A DNA stretch of 8,548 nt from Rubrivirga sp. (GCA_012269805.1 JAAXJP010000413.1:1-8548); one strand, 5' to 3'. Counted from the stretch's first letter, positions 1 to 5,751 are shown. Translations and numbers: made by a program. The notes: generated from the letters alone by a model not told the origin.

Positions 1-135
1 TCCCTGGCCCCATGCCCGCCCCCTCCCTGCGGTGCCCGCGCCCGGAGGGGCTGTCGCCTCAGCGGCCCTGCCGAGCGAGTCGCCGAGGCAGGATGGAACT
101 CGTCGCGAGAGGTGGTGCTGCTCGAAGACGACGGG

Positions 136-1338
136 TTACTCCGATCGAAGCGGGACCTCCAGCGCGACCCGGGTCCCCTCGCCCGGCGTCGACTCCACGT
201 CGAGCCGCCCCCCCACGATCTCCAGCCGATCCCGGACGCTCGGCAGGCCCAGCCCGACGCCCGCGACCTCCTCCAGCGTGGCCGGGTCGAACCCGACCCC
301 CTCGTCCTCGACCACCACGCGAACCCGGTGGCCCGCCCGCTCCGCCGTCACGCGCGCCCGGTCAGTCCCCGCGTGCTTGGCCACGTTGTAGAGGAGCTCC
401 CGCACAAGCTGGTAGACGAGCACGCGGAGGTCCTCCTCCGGCATCAGGCACTCGCCGACGACCTCGACCTTGACGTCCAGCCCGTACAGCGACCGCTTCC
501 GTTGCGCGACCCAGTCGAGGAGGTCGACGAGGCGCTCCCCGCTCAGGAGCGGCGGGCTCAGCTCGTGCGAGAGCGACCGGGCCATCCCGACGGCGTCGTC
601 GAGGAGCGCCGCGACCCGCTCCGCGTTCCCGACCTCGGCCTGGATCTGGGCCCCGTGGAGGACCTGCTGGAGGTCGTCGTGGAGAAGGTGGGCGAGCCGG
701 CGCCGCTCGGCCTGCTCGGCCAAGGTCAGGGCCCGCGAGAGCTCCCGGACCTGCCGCGTCCGCTCTTCCACCCGGGCCTCGAGCGTCTCGTTGAGCAACC
801 GGAGCTCGCGCTCCCCCGCCCACCGCTCCGTCACGTCCTCGATCGCGAGCAGGACTAGCTGGTGGTCGTCGAGGCGCCGGGCGTTGAGGAGCATGACGCG
901 CCTTCCGATCCCCTCGAAGTCGTGCTCGACCTCGTAGTCGTTGAAGACCTTCTCGTGGGGCAGGATCCCCTCGAGGAGCTCCCGGAGCTCGGGGATGTCC
1001 CACTGGCCGTTGCCGAGGTCGTAGACGAACCGGCCGACGGTGTCCTCGGGGTCGACTCCGAAGTGCCGGTAGAACGACTCGTTGGCCGCCTTGACGCGGA
1101 GGTCGAGGTCGAGAACGAGGAGCCCCTCGCGGACGGTGTCGACAATCATTTCGGCGAAGTCGCGGGCGGCGCGAACGTCGTCGATGTGGTCGAGGGCGCC
1201 GGAGGAGATGCCGGCGTAGCCTTCCTTCTCGGTGTCGTACTGGGGCGGCGCCCCCCTCCGTCCTACGGCATCCGTAGGGGGCGTGTCATGCCGGGCACTA
1301 TGCCTCTCACCGTTGGGGGTCGTCTCCAGGTCCGCCAT
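136..1338 (-). CDS. PAS-domain sensor histidine kinase (HisKA_3 type)
   Basis: A 400-residue cytoplasmic two-component sensor kinase, which should autophosphorylate on histidine and pass the phosphate to a response regulator. After a polar N-terminus of about 55 residues comes a PAS domain (about 60-172) containing DLGNGQWDIPELRELL and ending AIEDVTER, the PAS type also known from CheR-fused sensors. A charged coiled coil (about 175-217) leads into the H-box RRLAHLLHDDLQQ, with phospho-acceptor His220. The HATPase has an N-box around Asn318 (RELLYNVAKH), G1 as DEGVGFD (Asp345-Gly349) and G2 as GVGLGL (360-365). I see no transmembrane segment or signal peptide, so the signal is probably cytoplasmic. 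The ATG at 1338 is chosen because the 28 residues upstream look like translated leader and would cover the likely -10 box. No response regulator is in the window; the partner may lie beyond the left edge, downstream of this gene. The family is secure; the ligand is unknown. Confidence 0.93.
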   Translation of the reverse strand: MADLETTPNGERHSARHDTPPTDAVGRRGAPPQYDTEKEGYAGISSGALDHIDDVRAARDFAEMIVDTVREGLLVLDLDLRVKAANESFYRHFGVDPEDTVGRFVYDLGNGQWDIPELRELLEGILPHEKVFNDYEVEHDFEGIGRRVMLLNARRLDDHQLVLLAIEDVTERWAGERELRLLNETLEARVEERTRQVRELSRALTLAEQAERRRLAHLLHDDLQQVLHGAQIQAEVGNAERVAALLDDAVGMARSLSHELSPPLLSGERLVDLLDWVAQRKRSLYGLDVKVEVVGECLMPEEDLRVLVYQLVRELLYNVAKHAGTDRARVTAERAGHRVRVVVEDEGVGFDPATLEEVAGVGLGLPSVRDRLEIVGGRLDVESTPGEGTRVALEVPLRSE

Positions 1339-1374
1339 GGAGGGGGCGTTTCGGCCGCGGGAGGAATCTCGGAG

Positions 1375-1384
1375 CAAGAGTATA
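1375..1384 (-). promoter_or_regulatory. Candidate -10/-7 element of the kinase gene
   Basis: Read on the minus strand this is TATACTCTTG, 36 bases before the kinase ATG. TATACT matches a sigma-70 -10 box at five of six positions, and the overlapping TACTCTTG matches the Bacteroidota -7 element TAnnTTTG with one mismatch. No good -35 or -33 box lies at the proper distance, so the call rests on the downstream element and its position. Confidence 0.35.
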
Positions 1385-1411
1385 GGCGCGGCACCGGCCA
1401 CGCTGCACGCC

Positions 1412-1434
1412 GGCCGCCGCACGTGCCGGCGGCC
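1412..1434. repeat. GC-rich hairpin (8-bp stem, 7-base loop)
   Basis: GGCCGCCG at 1412-1419 pairs with CGGCGGCC at 1427-1434 around the loop CACGTGC. It lies just upstream of the candidate kinase promoter element in the minus-strand direction. It could help end transcription from DUF2147 or be a protein-binding dyad. It has no T-run, and GC-rich DNA makes such stems easily. Confidence 0.3.
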
Positions 1435-1452
1435 CGCTGCCCCTCCGCCCCG

Positions 1453-1494
1453 GGGCGGTCCGGAGACCGCCCGGTCTCACGCGGAAGAGACCGG
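1453..1494. repeat. Two overlapping perfect hairpins with alternative pairing
   Basis: GGGCGGTC (1453-1460) pairs with GACCGCCC (1465-1472) around CGGA. CCGGTCTC (1471-1478) pairs with GAGACCGG (1487-1494) around an 8-base loop. In addition, GAGACC at 1463-1468 can pair with GGTCTC at 1473-1478, so the arms can form mutually exclusive stems. The element lies about 150-190 bases after the DUF2147 stop and about 70-110 before the candidate kinase -10 box. A factor-assisted terminator or processing site for DUF2147 is the simplest reading; no T-run is present. Confidence 0.4.
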
Positions 1495-1641
1495 CGTGAA
1501 GCGTGGCCCGTCGTCGGCCGGGGGCCTCTCCGTCGGAGACGGCTCCGGACGGCGCAGCCGCGGCCTTCGGTTCCGGGCCAGAGGGTCAGGGGGGGCTCAT
1601 GCGCCGCAGTTCGACCGCCTGCGCGGGGACTGCGAGAGCCT

Positions 1642-2097
1642 CTAGCGGGCCCGCCGCCAGATCTGCGTCCGCCCCAGCGCACGGACGCCGATGAACCCGC
1701 GGACCTCCAGCCGGTCGGCCCCGTCGAGCCGCACCACGGCCCGGTAGGTCTTGGCGTTGGTGGGGTCGACGATCCGCCCGCCCGCGAACTCGTCACCGTC
1801 CCAGCGCATGTCCTCGAAAAGAGGGACCGTGCGGAGGTCGACGCCCTCGTAGCGGCCCTCACAGTCGCCGCAGCGGAACGTCGGGTTGGGGTACTGCCGG
1901 GTCGGGAGGAGACGGACGATCTGGCCGCGGAGCTGGCCGCCGTCGGCCGACAGCCGGATGACCGCCTGGGCCTCGCGGCCGTCGTCGCCGTAGGAGGTCC
2001 AGTCGCCGAGCACGGCACGGGCCTCGGCCGGGAGCGACTGCGCCTGCACGGACGCGGCGGCGAGGACGAGGACCAGGACGGCGAGGAGGCGTGACAT
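1642..2097 (-). CDS. Exported DUF2147 family protein
   Basis: A 151-residue small exported protein. Residues 1-19 form a signal peptide (hydrophobic LLAVLVLVLAAA, cut likely after VQA19). The mature part shows the DUF2147 pattern: G31-x-W33 near the start, a middle strand LRGQIVRLL (57-64), GGRIVDP (107-112) followed by KTYRAVVRL, and the C-terminal block RGFIGVRALGRTQIWRR (133-149). A Cys76-x2-Cys79 pair sits in the loop before GVDLR. The family is small and envelope-located, and its biochemical role is unknown; I can add nothing firm. The start at 2097 is chosen because the signal peptide begins there and a promoter-like pair (2120-2148) sits just upstream; the frame extends 24 codons further to 2169 but those residues do not look like protein. 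The gene is divergent from the SnoaL-like gene and is followed by a 303-base hairpin-rich gap. Confidence 0.88.
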   Translation of the reverse strand: MSRLLAVLVLVLAAASVQAQSLPAEARAVLGDWTSYGDDGREAQAVIRLSADGGQLRGQIVRLLPTRQYPNPTFRCGDCEGRYEGVDLRTVPLFEDMRWDGDEFAGGRIVDPTNAKTYRAVVRLDGADRLEVRGFIGVRALGRTQIWRRAR

Positions 2098-2119
2098 CGT
2101 GGGGCGGGAGGCCGCCGGG

Positions 2120-2148
2120 AGTATCAGCCCCGACGCCGCGGAGTTCAA
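2120..2148 (-). promoter_or_regulatory. Candidate sigma-70-like promoter of the DUF2147 gene
   Basis: On the minus strand TTGAAC (2148-2143) is followed after exactly 17 bases by GATACT (2125-2120). Each box matches the general bacterial consensus at four of six positions. Transcription would start near 2113, giving a leader of about 16 bases before the ATG at 2097. No GGAGG-like site is present in that leader. Confidence 0.45.
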
Positions 2149-2194
2149 TGGGGCCCCTCCCGAGCGCACGGCCGCCCTGGGCCGTCGGGCGGTG

Positions 2195-2201
2195 TACGTT
2201 G
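2195..2201 (+). promoter_or_regulatory. TACGTTG element upstream of the SnoaL-like gene
   Basis: TACGTTG is an exact copy of the element at 8203-8209, which also sits just before a plus-strand gene. It resembles a shortened TAnnTTTG -7 box. If it is the promoter, the gene must start downstream of about 2208, which bears on the start choice for the next gene. No TTG is seen near -33. Confidence 0.3.
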
Positions 2202-2702
2202 CGGTCCGCCCCCGCTACCGCGCTGCCCCCCCACGCCGCCCTCCTCGGCCGCTTCTACGACGCCTTCGCCCGGCGCGATGGCGCCGCGATGGCCGCGTGC
2301 TACCACCCGGAGGTTCACTTCCGAGACGAGGTGTTCGACCTCCGAGGCTCCCGCGCCGGCGCCATGTGGCGGATGCTCTGCGCCCACGGTGAGGACCTCG
2401 ACGTGACCGTCTCCGGCATCACAGCCCGCGACGGCGCGGGCTCGGCGCGCTGGGTCGCGACGTACACGTTCACTCAGACCGGCCGACCGGTCCACAACGA
2501 GGTCGAGGCCGCGTTCACGTTCGAGGACGGACTCATCCGGACGCACCGCGACCGGTTCGGCTTTTGGCGCTGGAGCCGGCAGGCGCTCGGCGCGCCCGGC
2601 CTCCTCTTCGGCTGGGCGCCCGCTCTCCGGAGTGCCGTCCGGCGGCGGGCCGCCCAGCAACTCGACCGCTACGTCCAGACACACCCCGGGGCGCTCGGGT
2701 AG
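2199..2702 (+). CDS. SnoaL-like / NTF2-fold protein
   Basis: About 167 residues with the nuclear-transport-factor-2/SnoaL fold. It begins with the helix LGRFYDAFARRD-x-AAMAACYHP (about 15-36), then VHFRDEVFDLRG, an aromatic MWRMLC helix and beta strands ending VHNEVEAAFTFEDGLI and HRDRFGFWRWSRQALG (about 110-128). The last block, FWRWSRQALG, is typical of a bacterial subgroup of small SnoaL-like proteins of unknown substrate. The fold serves as a lyase, isomerase or ligand-binding scaffold, so function cannot be read from it. No signal peptide is seen. The start is uncertain: TTG at 2199 leaves a family-like short N-terminus; an ATG lies at 2148 but would add Pro/Arg-rich residues across the DUF2147 promoter region; a CTG at 2223 fits the element at 2195. 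The 3' end converges on the oxygenase gene with 37 bases between. Confidence 0.85.
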   Translation: MRSAPATALPPHAALLGRFYDAFARRDGAAMAACYHPEVHFRDEVFDLRGSRAGAMWRMLCAHGEDLDVTVSGITARDGAGSARWVATYTFTQTGRPVHNEVEAAFTFEDGLIRTHRDRFGFWRWSRQALGAPGLLFGWAPALRSAVRRRAAQQLDRYVQTHPGALG

Positions 2703-2720
2703 GCCCGCCTCGGACGGGCC
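2702..2720. terminator. Hairpin between convergent genes
   Basis: GGCCCG (2702-2707) pairs with CGGGCC (2715-2720) around a 7-base loop, overlapping the last base of the SnoaL-like stop codon. It lies in the 37-base gap between two convergent genes, where a shared terminator is expected. No T-run follows on either strand, so this is a positional call. Confidence 0.35.
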
Positions 2721-2739
2721 GCGGGGAGACGGCAGCGGG

Positions 2740-3363
2740 CTAGACCCGGACTGAGAACCAGCCCGTCACGCTGGCCCGCTCTCGCGTGGCCGGCAGGACC
2801 TCGTGCTCGAACCGCTCGCTAAGGAACGTCACGAGCGTGCCCGCCTCGGGGCGGACGTCGACGAACGGCTCCGGGTTGGCGCCCTCGAGGTAGAGTCGGA
2901 GGTAGCCACCGTCCGCGTCGGCCCACCCGTCGTTGAGGTAAAGGACGCACGAGAGCGTCCGCCCGGGGCGGCCGTGGAAAGCGTCGAGGTGGCGCTTGTA
3001 GAACGCGCCGGGCGGGTACACGGCAAAGTGCGTCTCGTACGAGAACAGGCCGAGGTAGAGCGCCCGGTTGAGCGCCGTCTGGAGCGCGGCCATCCGATCG
3101 AGGTAGAGCCGCTGGGCGGGCGCCGTGGTGCGCTCGTCGAGCCAGAGCACCTCGTCGCCCCGGATCTGAGCCACGACCTGGTGGTCGGACCCGCGCCCGA
3201 CGCCGGCCCGGTGGAAGTCGTCGCGGAGGGCGAGGCCCTCGGCGAGGAGGGACGCGGCTTCCGCGACGGCGAGGAACCCGGGGACTACGGCCCAGCCGCG
3301 CTCGGCGAGCGCGTCGGCGATGGCGTCGGGCGACGCGGGCACCGCCCCGGTCGGGGGCGGCAT
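2740..3363 (-). CDS. 2-oxoglutarate/Fe(II)-dependent oxygenase, prolyl-hydroxylase (SM-20/EGL-9) type
   Basis: A 207-residue cytoplasmic dioxygenase. The iron triad is visible: His125 and Asp127 in FYKRHLDAF, and the distal His187 in SERFEHEVLP. Arg196 in RERASVTGWF is placed to bind the 2-oxoglutarate carboxylate. Between them RTLSCVLYLNDGW and DGGYLRLYL follow the pattern of the P4H/SM-20 group, and the aromatic YPPGAFY precedes the HxD. These proteins couple oxidation of 2-oxoglutarate to succinate with hydroxylation of a protein side chain, usually proline; one characterised bacterial member (Pseudomonas PPHD) acts on elongation factor Tu. The same target here is inference. The length fits the family. 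The ATG at 3363 is preferred over a GTG five codons upstream at 3378. A CACCTTG element lies 26 bases before the ATG. The gene converges on the SnoaL-like gene; the small frame at 3475-3667 lies upstream on the same strand. Confidence 0.92.
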   Translation of the reverse strand: MPPPTGAVPASPDAIADALAERGWAVVPGFLAVAEAASLLAEGLALRDDFHRAGVGRGSDHQVVAQIRGDEVLWLDERTTAPAQRLYLDRMAALQTALNRALYLGLFSYETHFAVYPPGAFYKRHLDAFHGRPGRTLSCVLYLNDGWADADGGYLRLYLEGANPEPFVDVRPEAGTLVTFLSERFEHEVLPATRERASVTGWFSVRV

Positions 3364-3832
3364 CGGGAGTGCGAGCACGCGCGCGGGCCCAAGGTGGAGA
3401 GACGGCCCGGTGCGCCGAAGTTGTCACCGAGGCGGACGATGCGATCCGGTTCGCGAAACGATCACCGGGCGCGCTCACGCCGCGTCGGCGACCGCGTCGG
3501 TCGGGCTCGTCACCCGCTCGTGGACGCCCGCGGCGACGAGAACGAGGAGCGTGTCGTTCTGGAGCATCAGCGGCGGCCGGAGCGTCCGGCGGAGGAGCGC
3601 CTCGCCCTCCGTCGCAGCCGCCGCGAGATCGGCGACGACGGCCGGGCGGAGGGCGAGACGCGGCCATGGGGTCGTCGGGCGGGGTGCGCCCGTGCGGTGC
3701 GGAACGCGGATATCTCGCGGGGTCCACAGAAGGGGATTTAGGACCCCTCCTGTTGAACCGATACTGAGGGCCACAGCTTCGGGTCCCGCACCTCCGCGCG
3801 TCGACCCCTCCCACCGCTCCACCCGTCCTGCC
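3364..3832. other. Divergent gap of 469 bases
   Basis: This separates the oxygenase (leftward) from the exported protein gene (rightward). It contains the small minus-strand frame at 3475-3667, the CACCTTG element at 3390-3396 before the oxygenase, and a TTCGCGAA palindrome at 3451-3458 flanked on both sides by CGATC. The plus-strand leader of the 3833 gene contains TTGAAC at 3753 and GATACT at 3760, which are too close together to be a -35/-10 pair. I see no RNA gene. Confidence 0.5.
3475..3667 (-). CDS. Short hypothetical frame without a clean start (possible frameshift)
   Basis: From about 3660 down to the TGA at 3475, one minus-strand frame has almost only G or C in third positions and a well-mixed amino-acid content: LALRPAVVADLAAAATEG, then PPLMLQNDTLLVLVAAG and a polar tail. 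This looks like real protein, unlike the Arg/Pro-rich shadows around it. The frame stays open up to an ATG at 3834, but the codons between about 3735 and 3790 have A/T-rich third positions and look non-coding, and that ATG overlaps the start of the plus-strand gene. The natural start would be the ATG at 3667, which is out of frame by one base; removing one base just after it would give a protein of about 63 residues. Either the gene carries a frameshift or a sequence error, or it uses an unusual start. I recognise no family. Confidence 0.4.
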
Positions 3833-4615
3833 ATGCGCCTGATCCTTCTATCGCTCGTCCTCGCCGTCCCCGCGTTCGCCCAGCAGGCTGCGATGGACGT
3901 CGGCCCCCAGTCCCTCGACCTGACCTACCACCCGGGTGGGGTCGAGGCTCCCGTCGTCGCGTACAACGGGACCGTCACAAGCCTCGGGTTCTACGGCGAC
4001 GCGTCGGCGTTCTCCGGCTTCTACGGCTCTGAGGACCGGATCGCCCCGACGGGTGAGGTCCAGACGATGACCGTCACAGGCATCGAGATGCGGTTTGGGA
4101 CCAACGTCCCGGTCGCCTCGTTCGGCGAGGGCACGACGGTCTCGGCGTTCGTCCCGCTCCGCGCCCAGTCGGCCTACCGCTACTTCCTCGGCGACATGTC
4201 GCTGGCCCAGCCCGGCGACGACACGTCCATCCACATCGCCCAGGGCGACCTCGGGACTGGCCTCGGGGCGGCCGTCGAGGTCCCGCTCGGCGACGGCGCC
4301 CCGGCCCGCAAGCTCCGCGCGTTCGGCACGTACGTGCTCGGGGCCGGCATCCAGGGCGACTTCGTGATGGGCCTGCCGGGCGGCGCCCGCGACCCGCTCG
4401 CCTACGGCCTCCGCACGAACACGCTCATGCTCCAGACCGAGGCGCGCAACCTGCTCGGCACGACCATGGGCGCCTCGCTCGGGTACTCGTTCCGGACGGC
4501 GTCGACCGACACGTCGCCCATCGAGAGCGCGGCCGGCCTGCTCAACGGCTTTACCGGCGACGACTTCCGGCAGCTCGAGGCCTCGCACCTCATCCACGTC
4601 GGCGTCATCTTCTAG
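3833..4615 (+). CDS. Exported, probably outer-membrane protein of unknown family
   Basis: A 260-residue exported protein. Residues 1-16 are a signal peptide (RLILLSLVLAVPAFA, cut before QQ). The mature part alternates short strand-like segments with Gly, Tyr, Phe and Thr, for example VTSLGFYGDASAFSGFYG (48-65), MTVTGIEMRFG and LGTTMGASLGYSF. It ends HLIHVGVIF, with a terminal Phe as in many outer-membrane beta-barrels. This pattern and the length fit a small barrel, but I cannot assign a named family. The ATG at 3833 is chosen because it begins the signal peptide; the 171 codons of open frame upstream are antisense to the oxygenase and the gap. The sequence just before the ATG is C-rich with no ribosome-binding site. 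It ends in a strong intrinsic terminator (4639-4679) and converges on the DUF3592-like gene. Confidence 0.82.
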   Translation: MRLILLSLVLAVPAFAQQAAMDVGPQSLDLTYHPGGVEAPVVAYNGTVTSLGFYGDASAFSGFYGSEDRIAPTGEVQTMTVTGIEMRFGTNVPVASFGEGTTVSAFVPLRAQSAYRYFLGDMSLAQPGDDTSIHIAQGDLGTGLGAAVEVPLGDGAPARKLRAFGTYVLGAGIQGDFVMGLPGGARDPLAYGLRTNTLMLQTEARNLLGTTMGASLGYSFRTASTDTSPIESAAGLLNGFTGDDFRQLEASHLIHVGVIF

Positions 4616-4637
4616 GACGCCCCGCCTGCGTAGGCCG

Positions 4638-4680
4638 TGAGCGGCGTGCGGGCTAGGCCGGCACGCCGCTCGCCGTTTTG
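4638..4680 (+). terminator. Intrinsic terminator of the exported protein gene
   Basis: GAGCGGCGTGC (4639-4649) pairs perfectly with GCACGCCGCTC (4661-4671) around an 11-base loop, and a GTTTTG tract follows with T4 at 4676-4679. It begins 23 bases after the TAG at 4613-4615. The stop codon of the convergent minus-strand gene (4653-4655) lies in the loop, and its last codons form the right arm. On the minus strand no T-run follows, so it is directional for the plus-strand gene. Confidence 0.75.
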
Positions 4681-5168
4681 AGGGCCGGGTCGCCCTCCCG
4701 GGCGAGGAACCGGTTCCACCCCCCCACGAGGAGGCCCGACACGACGGCGCCGAACGCGGCCATCGCCGCGAGGCTGAGCGTCAACAGCCACGTCCCGCGC
4801 CGGTGCGTCCCGAGGACGATCTGGTCGGCCCCCTCGGCGACCACGATCGGGAGGCGGAGCGTTTCGCCCTCCGGCGTCGCGGCGAGGTCCACCTCGATCT
4901 CCTTGAGGAGGATGATGGGGAGCTCGACGTCGCGCTCGACGGCCGCCGTAGCGCCGGGCGGGGTGTAGCGGAGGTGGACCTGGCCGGTCGTGATCTCGCT
5001 CCGCTCGCGGAGGGTCAGCCCCGTGACCTCGGCCTCGACGACCTCGCCCGCCTCGGCCACGGCCCGCTGCTCGAGCCCGGCCCGCGTCGTGGCGACCGCG
5101 ATGACGACGAGGAGGAGCGGGAGCGCCCACAGGAGGCGGGCGACGATCGGGTTCGAAAGGAAGTTCAT
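4653..5168 (-). CDS. Two-TM membrane protein, DUF3592-like
   Basis: A 171-residue membrane protein. TM1 spans about residues 9-28 (ARLLWALPLLLVVIAVATT) and TM2 about 126-150 (GTWLLTLSLAAMAAFGAVVS onward). The roughly 95 residues between them form a beta-rich soluble domain with VVEAEVTGLTLRER (43-56), VHLRYTPPG and ELPIILLKEIEVDL, then a polar C-terminal tail. A V-x-A-x-V-T strand after TM1, a Y-T-P-P-G strand and a second TM are the layout of DUF3592 proteins, whose role is unknown; the family match is from pattern only. The ATG at 5168 is preferred over a GTG six codons upstream at 5186. The 3' end lies inside the terminator of the convergent gene, so the two mRNAs overlap as antisense there. 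The HTH gene is upstream on the same strand with a 116-base gap. Confidence 0.8.
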   Translation of the reverse strand: MNFLSNPIVARLLWALPLLLVVIAVATTRAGLEQRAVAEAGEVVEAEVTGLTLRERSEITTGQVHLRYTPPGATAAVERDVELPIILLKEIEVDLAATPEGETLRLPIVVAEGADQIVLGTHRRGTWLLTLSLAAMAAFGAVVSGLLVGGWNRFLAREGDPALKTASGVPA

Positions 5169-5251
5169 CGCGGGCGGGGAAGACACCCCCCGGAACGGGC
5201 CGGGGGCCGTCCGGGTGCCCCTTCACTCCGAGTTGGCCGGGAGAGCCGCGA

Positions 5252-5266
5252 CCGCCCGGCGGGCGG
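5252..5266. terminator. Short GC hairpin after the HTH gene
   Basis: CCGCCC (5252-5257) pairs with GGGCGG (5261-5266) around GGC, about 18 bases beyond the HTH stop codon on the minus strand. It could mark the end of that transcript, but the loop is small and no T-run follows. Confidence 0.22.
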
Positions 5267-5284
5267 CCGAGGCGGGCGGGGTCG

Positions 5285-5680
5285 CTACGCCTCCTCCTCG
5301 ACCTCGAGCGTCATGAGGTAGTCCTCGACGCTTCCGACGGACACGCGCGTCTCGCCCTTGATCTTGCGGGCCTTGATGCTCCCCTGGCGGATGAGCTTCT
5401 GGACCTGGTTCCGGTCGATGAGCTTGAGGAGGCGCCGGGCCTCGGTCCGGCTCACGGTGTCCTCGCGGTACTCACCAGCGAAGCCCTCCAAAAACTCGAT
5501 GGTCGAATCGTCGACCTCGATCAGCCGCGTCTCCTGGTTGCTGTCGGACACGCCCCAGCCGAGGTCGGCGTTGATGAGGCCCCGGTCGGTCCAGCGGACG
5601 AGCGTCTGACGGGAAATACGGAGGGCCTCGGAGAGCTCGTCGAGGCGGAGGGTCTTCCGGGTGTCGGTGAGGGCGGGCAT
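5285..5680 (-). CDS. Tandem helix-turn-helix DNA-binding protein (MerR/excisionase-like)
   Basis: A 131-residue probable transcription regulator with two separate DNA-binding segments. Residues about 11-37 (LRLDELSEALRISRQTLVRW then TDRGLIN) form a MerR-like winged-helix start. After a polar linker (IEVDDSTIEFLEGFAGEY) residues about 72-123 form a second excisionase/helix-turn-helix_17-like unit: VSRTEARRLLKLIDRNQVQK, then GSIKARKIKGETRVSVGSVEDYL. The second follows the helix, recognition helix, basic wing and terminal helix pattern of small Xis-like domains. I see no ligand-binding or dimerisation domain. The ATG at 5680 is chosen because the 47 codons upstream run through the AACGTTT repeats and look like leader. 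No integrase or phage gene is near, so a housekeeping or local regulator is more likely than a true excisionase. The leader repeats suggest that it may control its own promoter; that is inference. Confidence 0.85.
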   Translation of the reverse strand: MPALTDTRKTLRLDELSEALRISRQTLVRWTDRGLINADLGWGVSDSNQETRLIEVDDSTIEFLEGFAGEYREDTVSRTEARRLLKLIDRNQVQKLIRQGSIKARKIKGETRVSVGSVEDYLMTLEVEEEA

Positions 5681-5704
5681 GAGCGGAGCCGGGCTGAGTG
5701 AGGG

Positions 5705-5726
5705 AACGTTTGTTGAGACAACGTTT
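5705..5726. promoter_or_regulatory. Direct repeat AACGTTT x2 in the HTH gene leader
   Basis: AACGTTT occurs at 5705-5711 and again at 5720-5726, a 15-base period. AACGTT is itself a palindrome, and GTTG-AGA-CAAC forms a small dyad between the copies. On the minus strand AACGTTG (5725-5719) resembles the TACGTTG elements found before other genes and lies 38 bases from the HTH ATG. Promoter plus operator for the HTH gene is the likely reading. The A/T content stands out from the GC-rich surroundings. Confidence 0.45.
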
Positions 5727-5751
5727 ACTCGCGGGGCCCCATTTTGCTCCC

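Larger units (their letters stand above)
1339..1641. other. Gap of 303 bases between DUF2147 and the kinase, rich in hairpins
   Basis: I see no credible coding frame here: the open frames are Arg/Pro-rich shadows. The stretch holds the candidate kinase promoter element at 1375-1384 and a cluster of perfect GC-rich hairpins at 1412-1434, 1453-1472 and 1471-1494. A weaker one lies at 1530-1542 (CCGTC-GGA-GACGG). Both flanking genes run leftwards, so the stretch is the 3' region of DUF2147 followed by the 5' region of the kinase gene. Confidence 0.6.

Noticed and set aside
1339..1422. A 28-codon N-terminal extension of the kinase
   Set aside because: It would cover the likely -10 element at 1375-1384, and the residues do not fit the family's N-terminus.
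862..2094. Long plus-strand open frame (410 codons), with similar ones at 112-858 and 2803-3741
   Set aside because: Antisense to the kinase, DUF2147 and oxygenase genes. They are Val/Asp/Glu/Arg-rich shadows produced by GC-rich coding on the other strand, with no domain pattern.
3451..3458. TTCGCGAA palindrome with CGATC on both sides, upstream of the oxygenase
   Set aside because: Eight-base palindromes of this base composition are common here, and the flanking CGATC copies are direct rather than inverted. Noted, but too weak for an operator call.
3320..3832. A 171-codon upstream extension of the exported protein gene
   Set aside because: The signal peptide begins exactly at the ATG at 3833, and the upstream part is antisense to other coding DNA.
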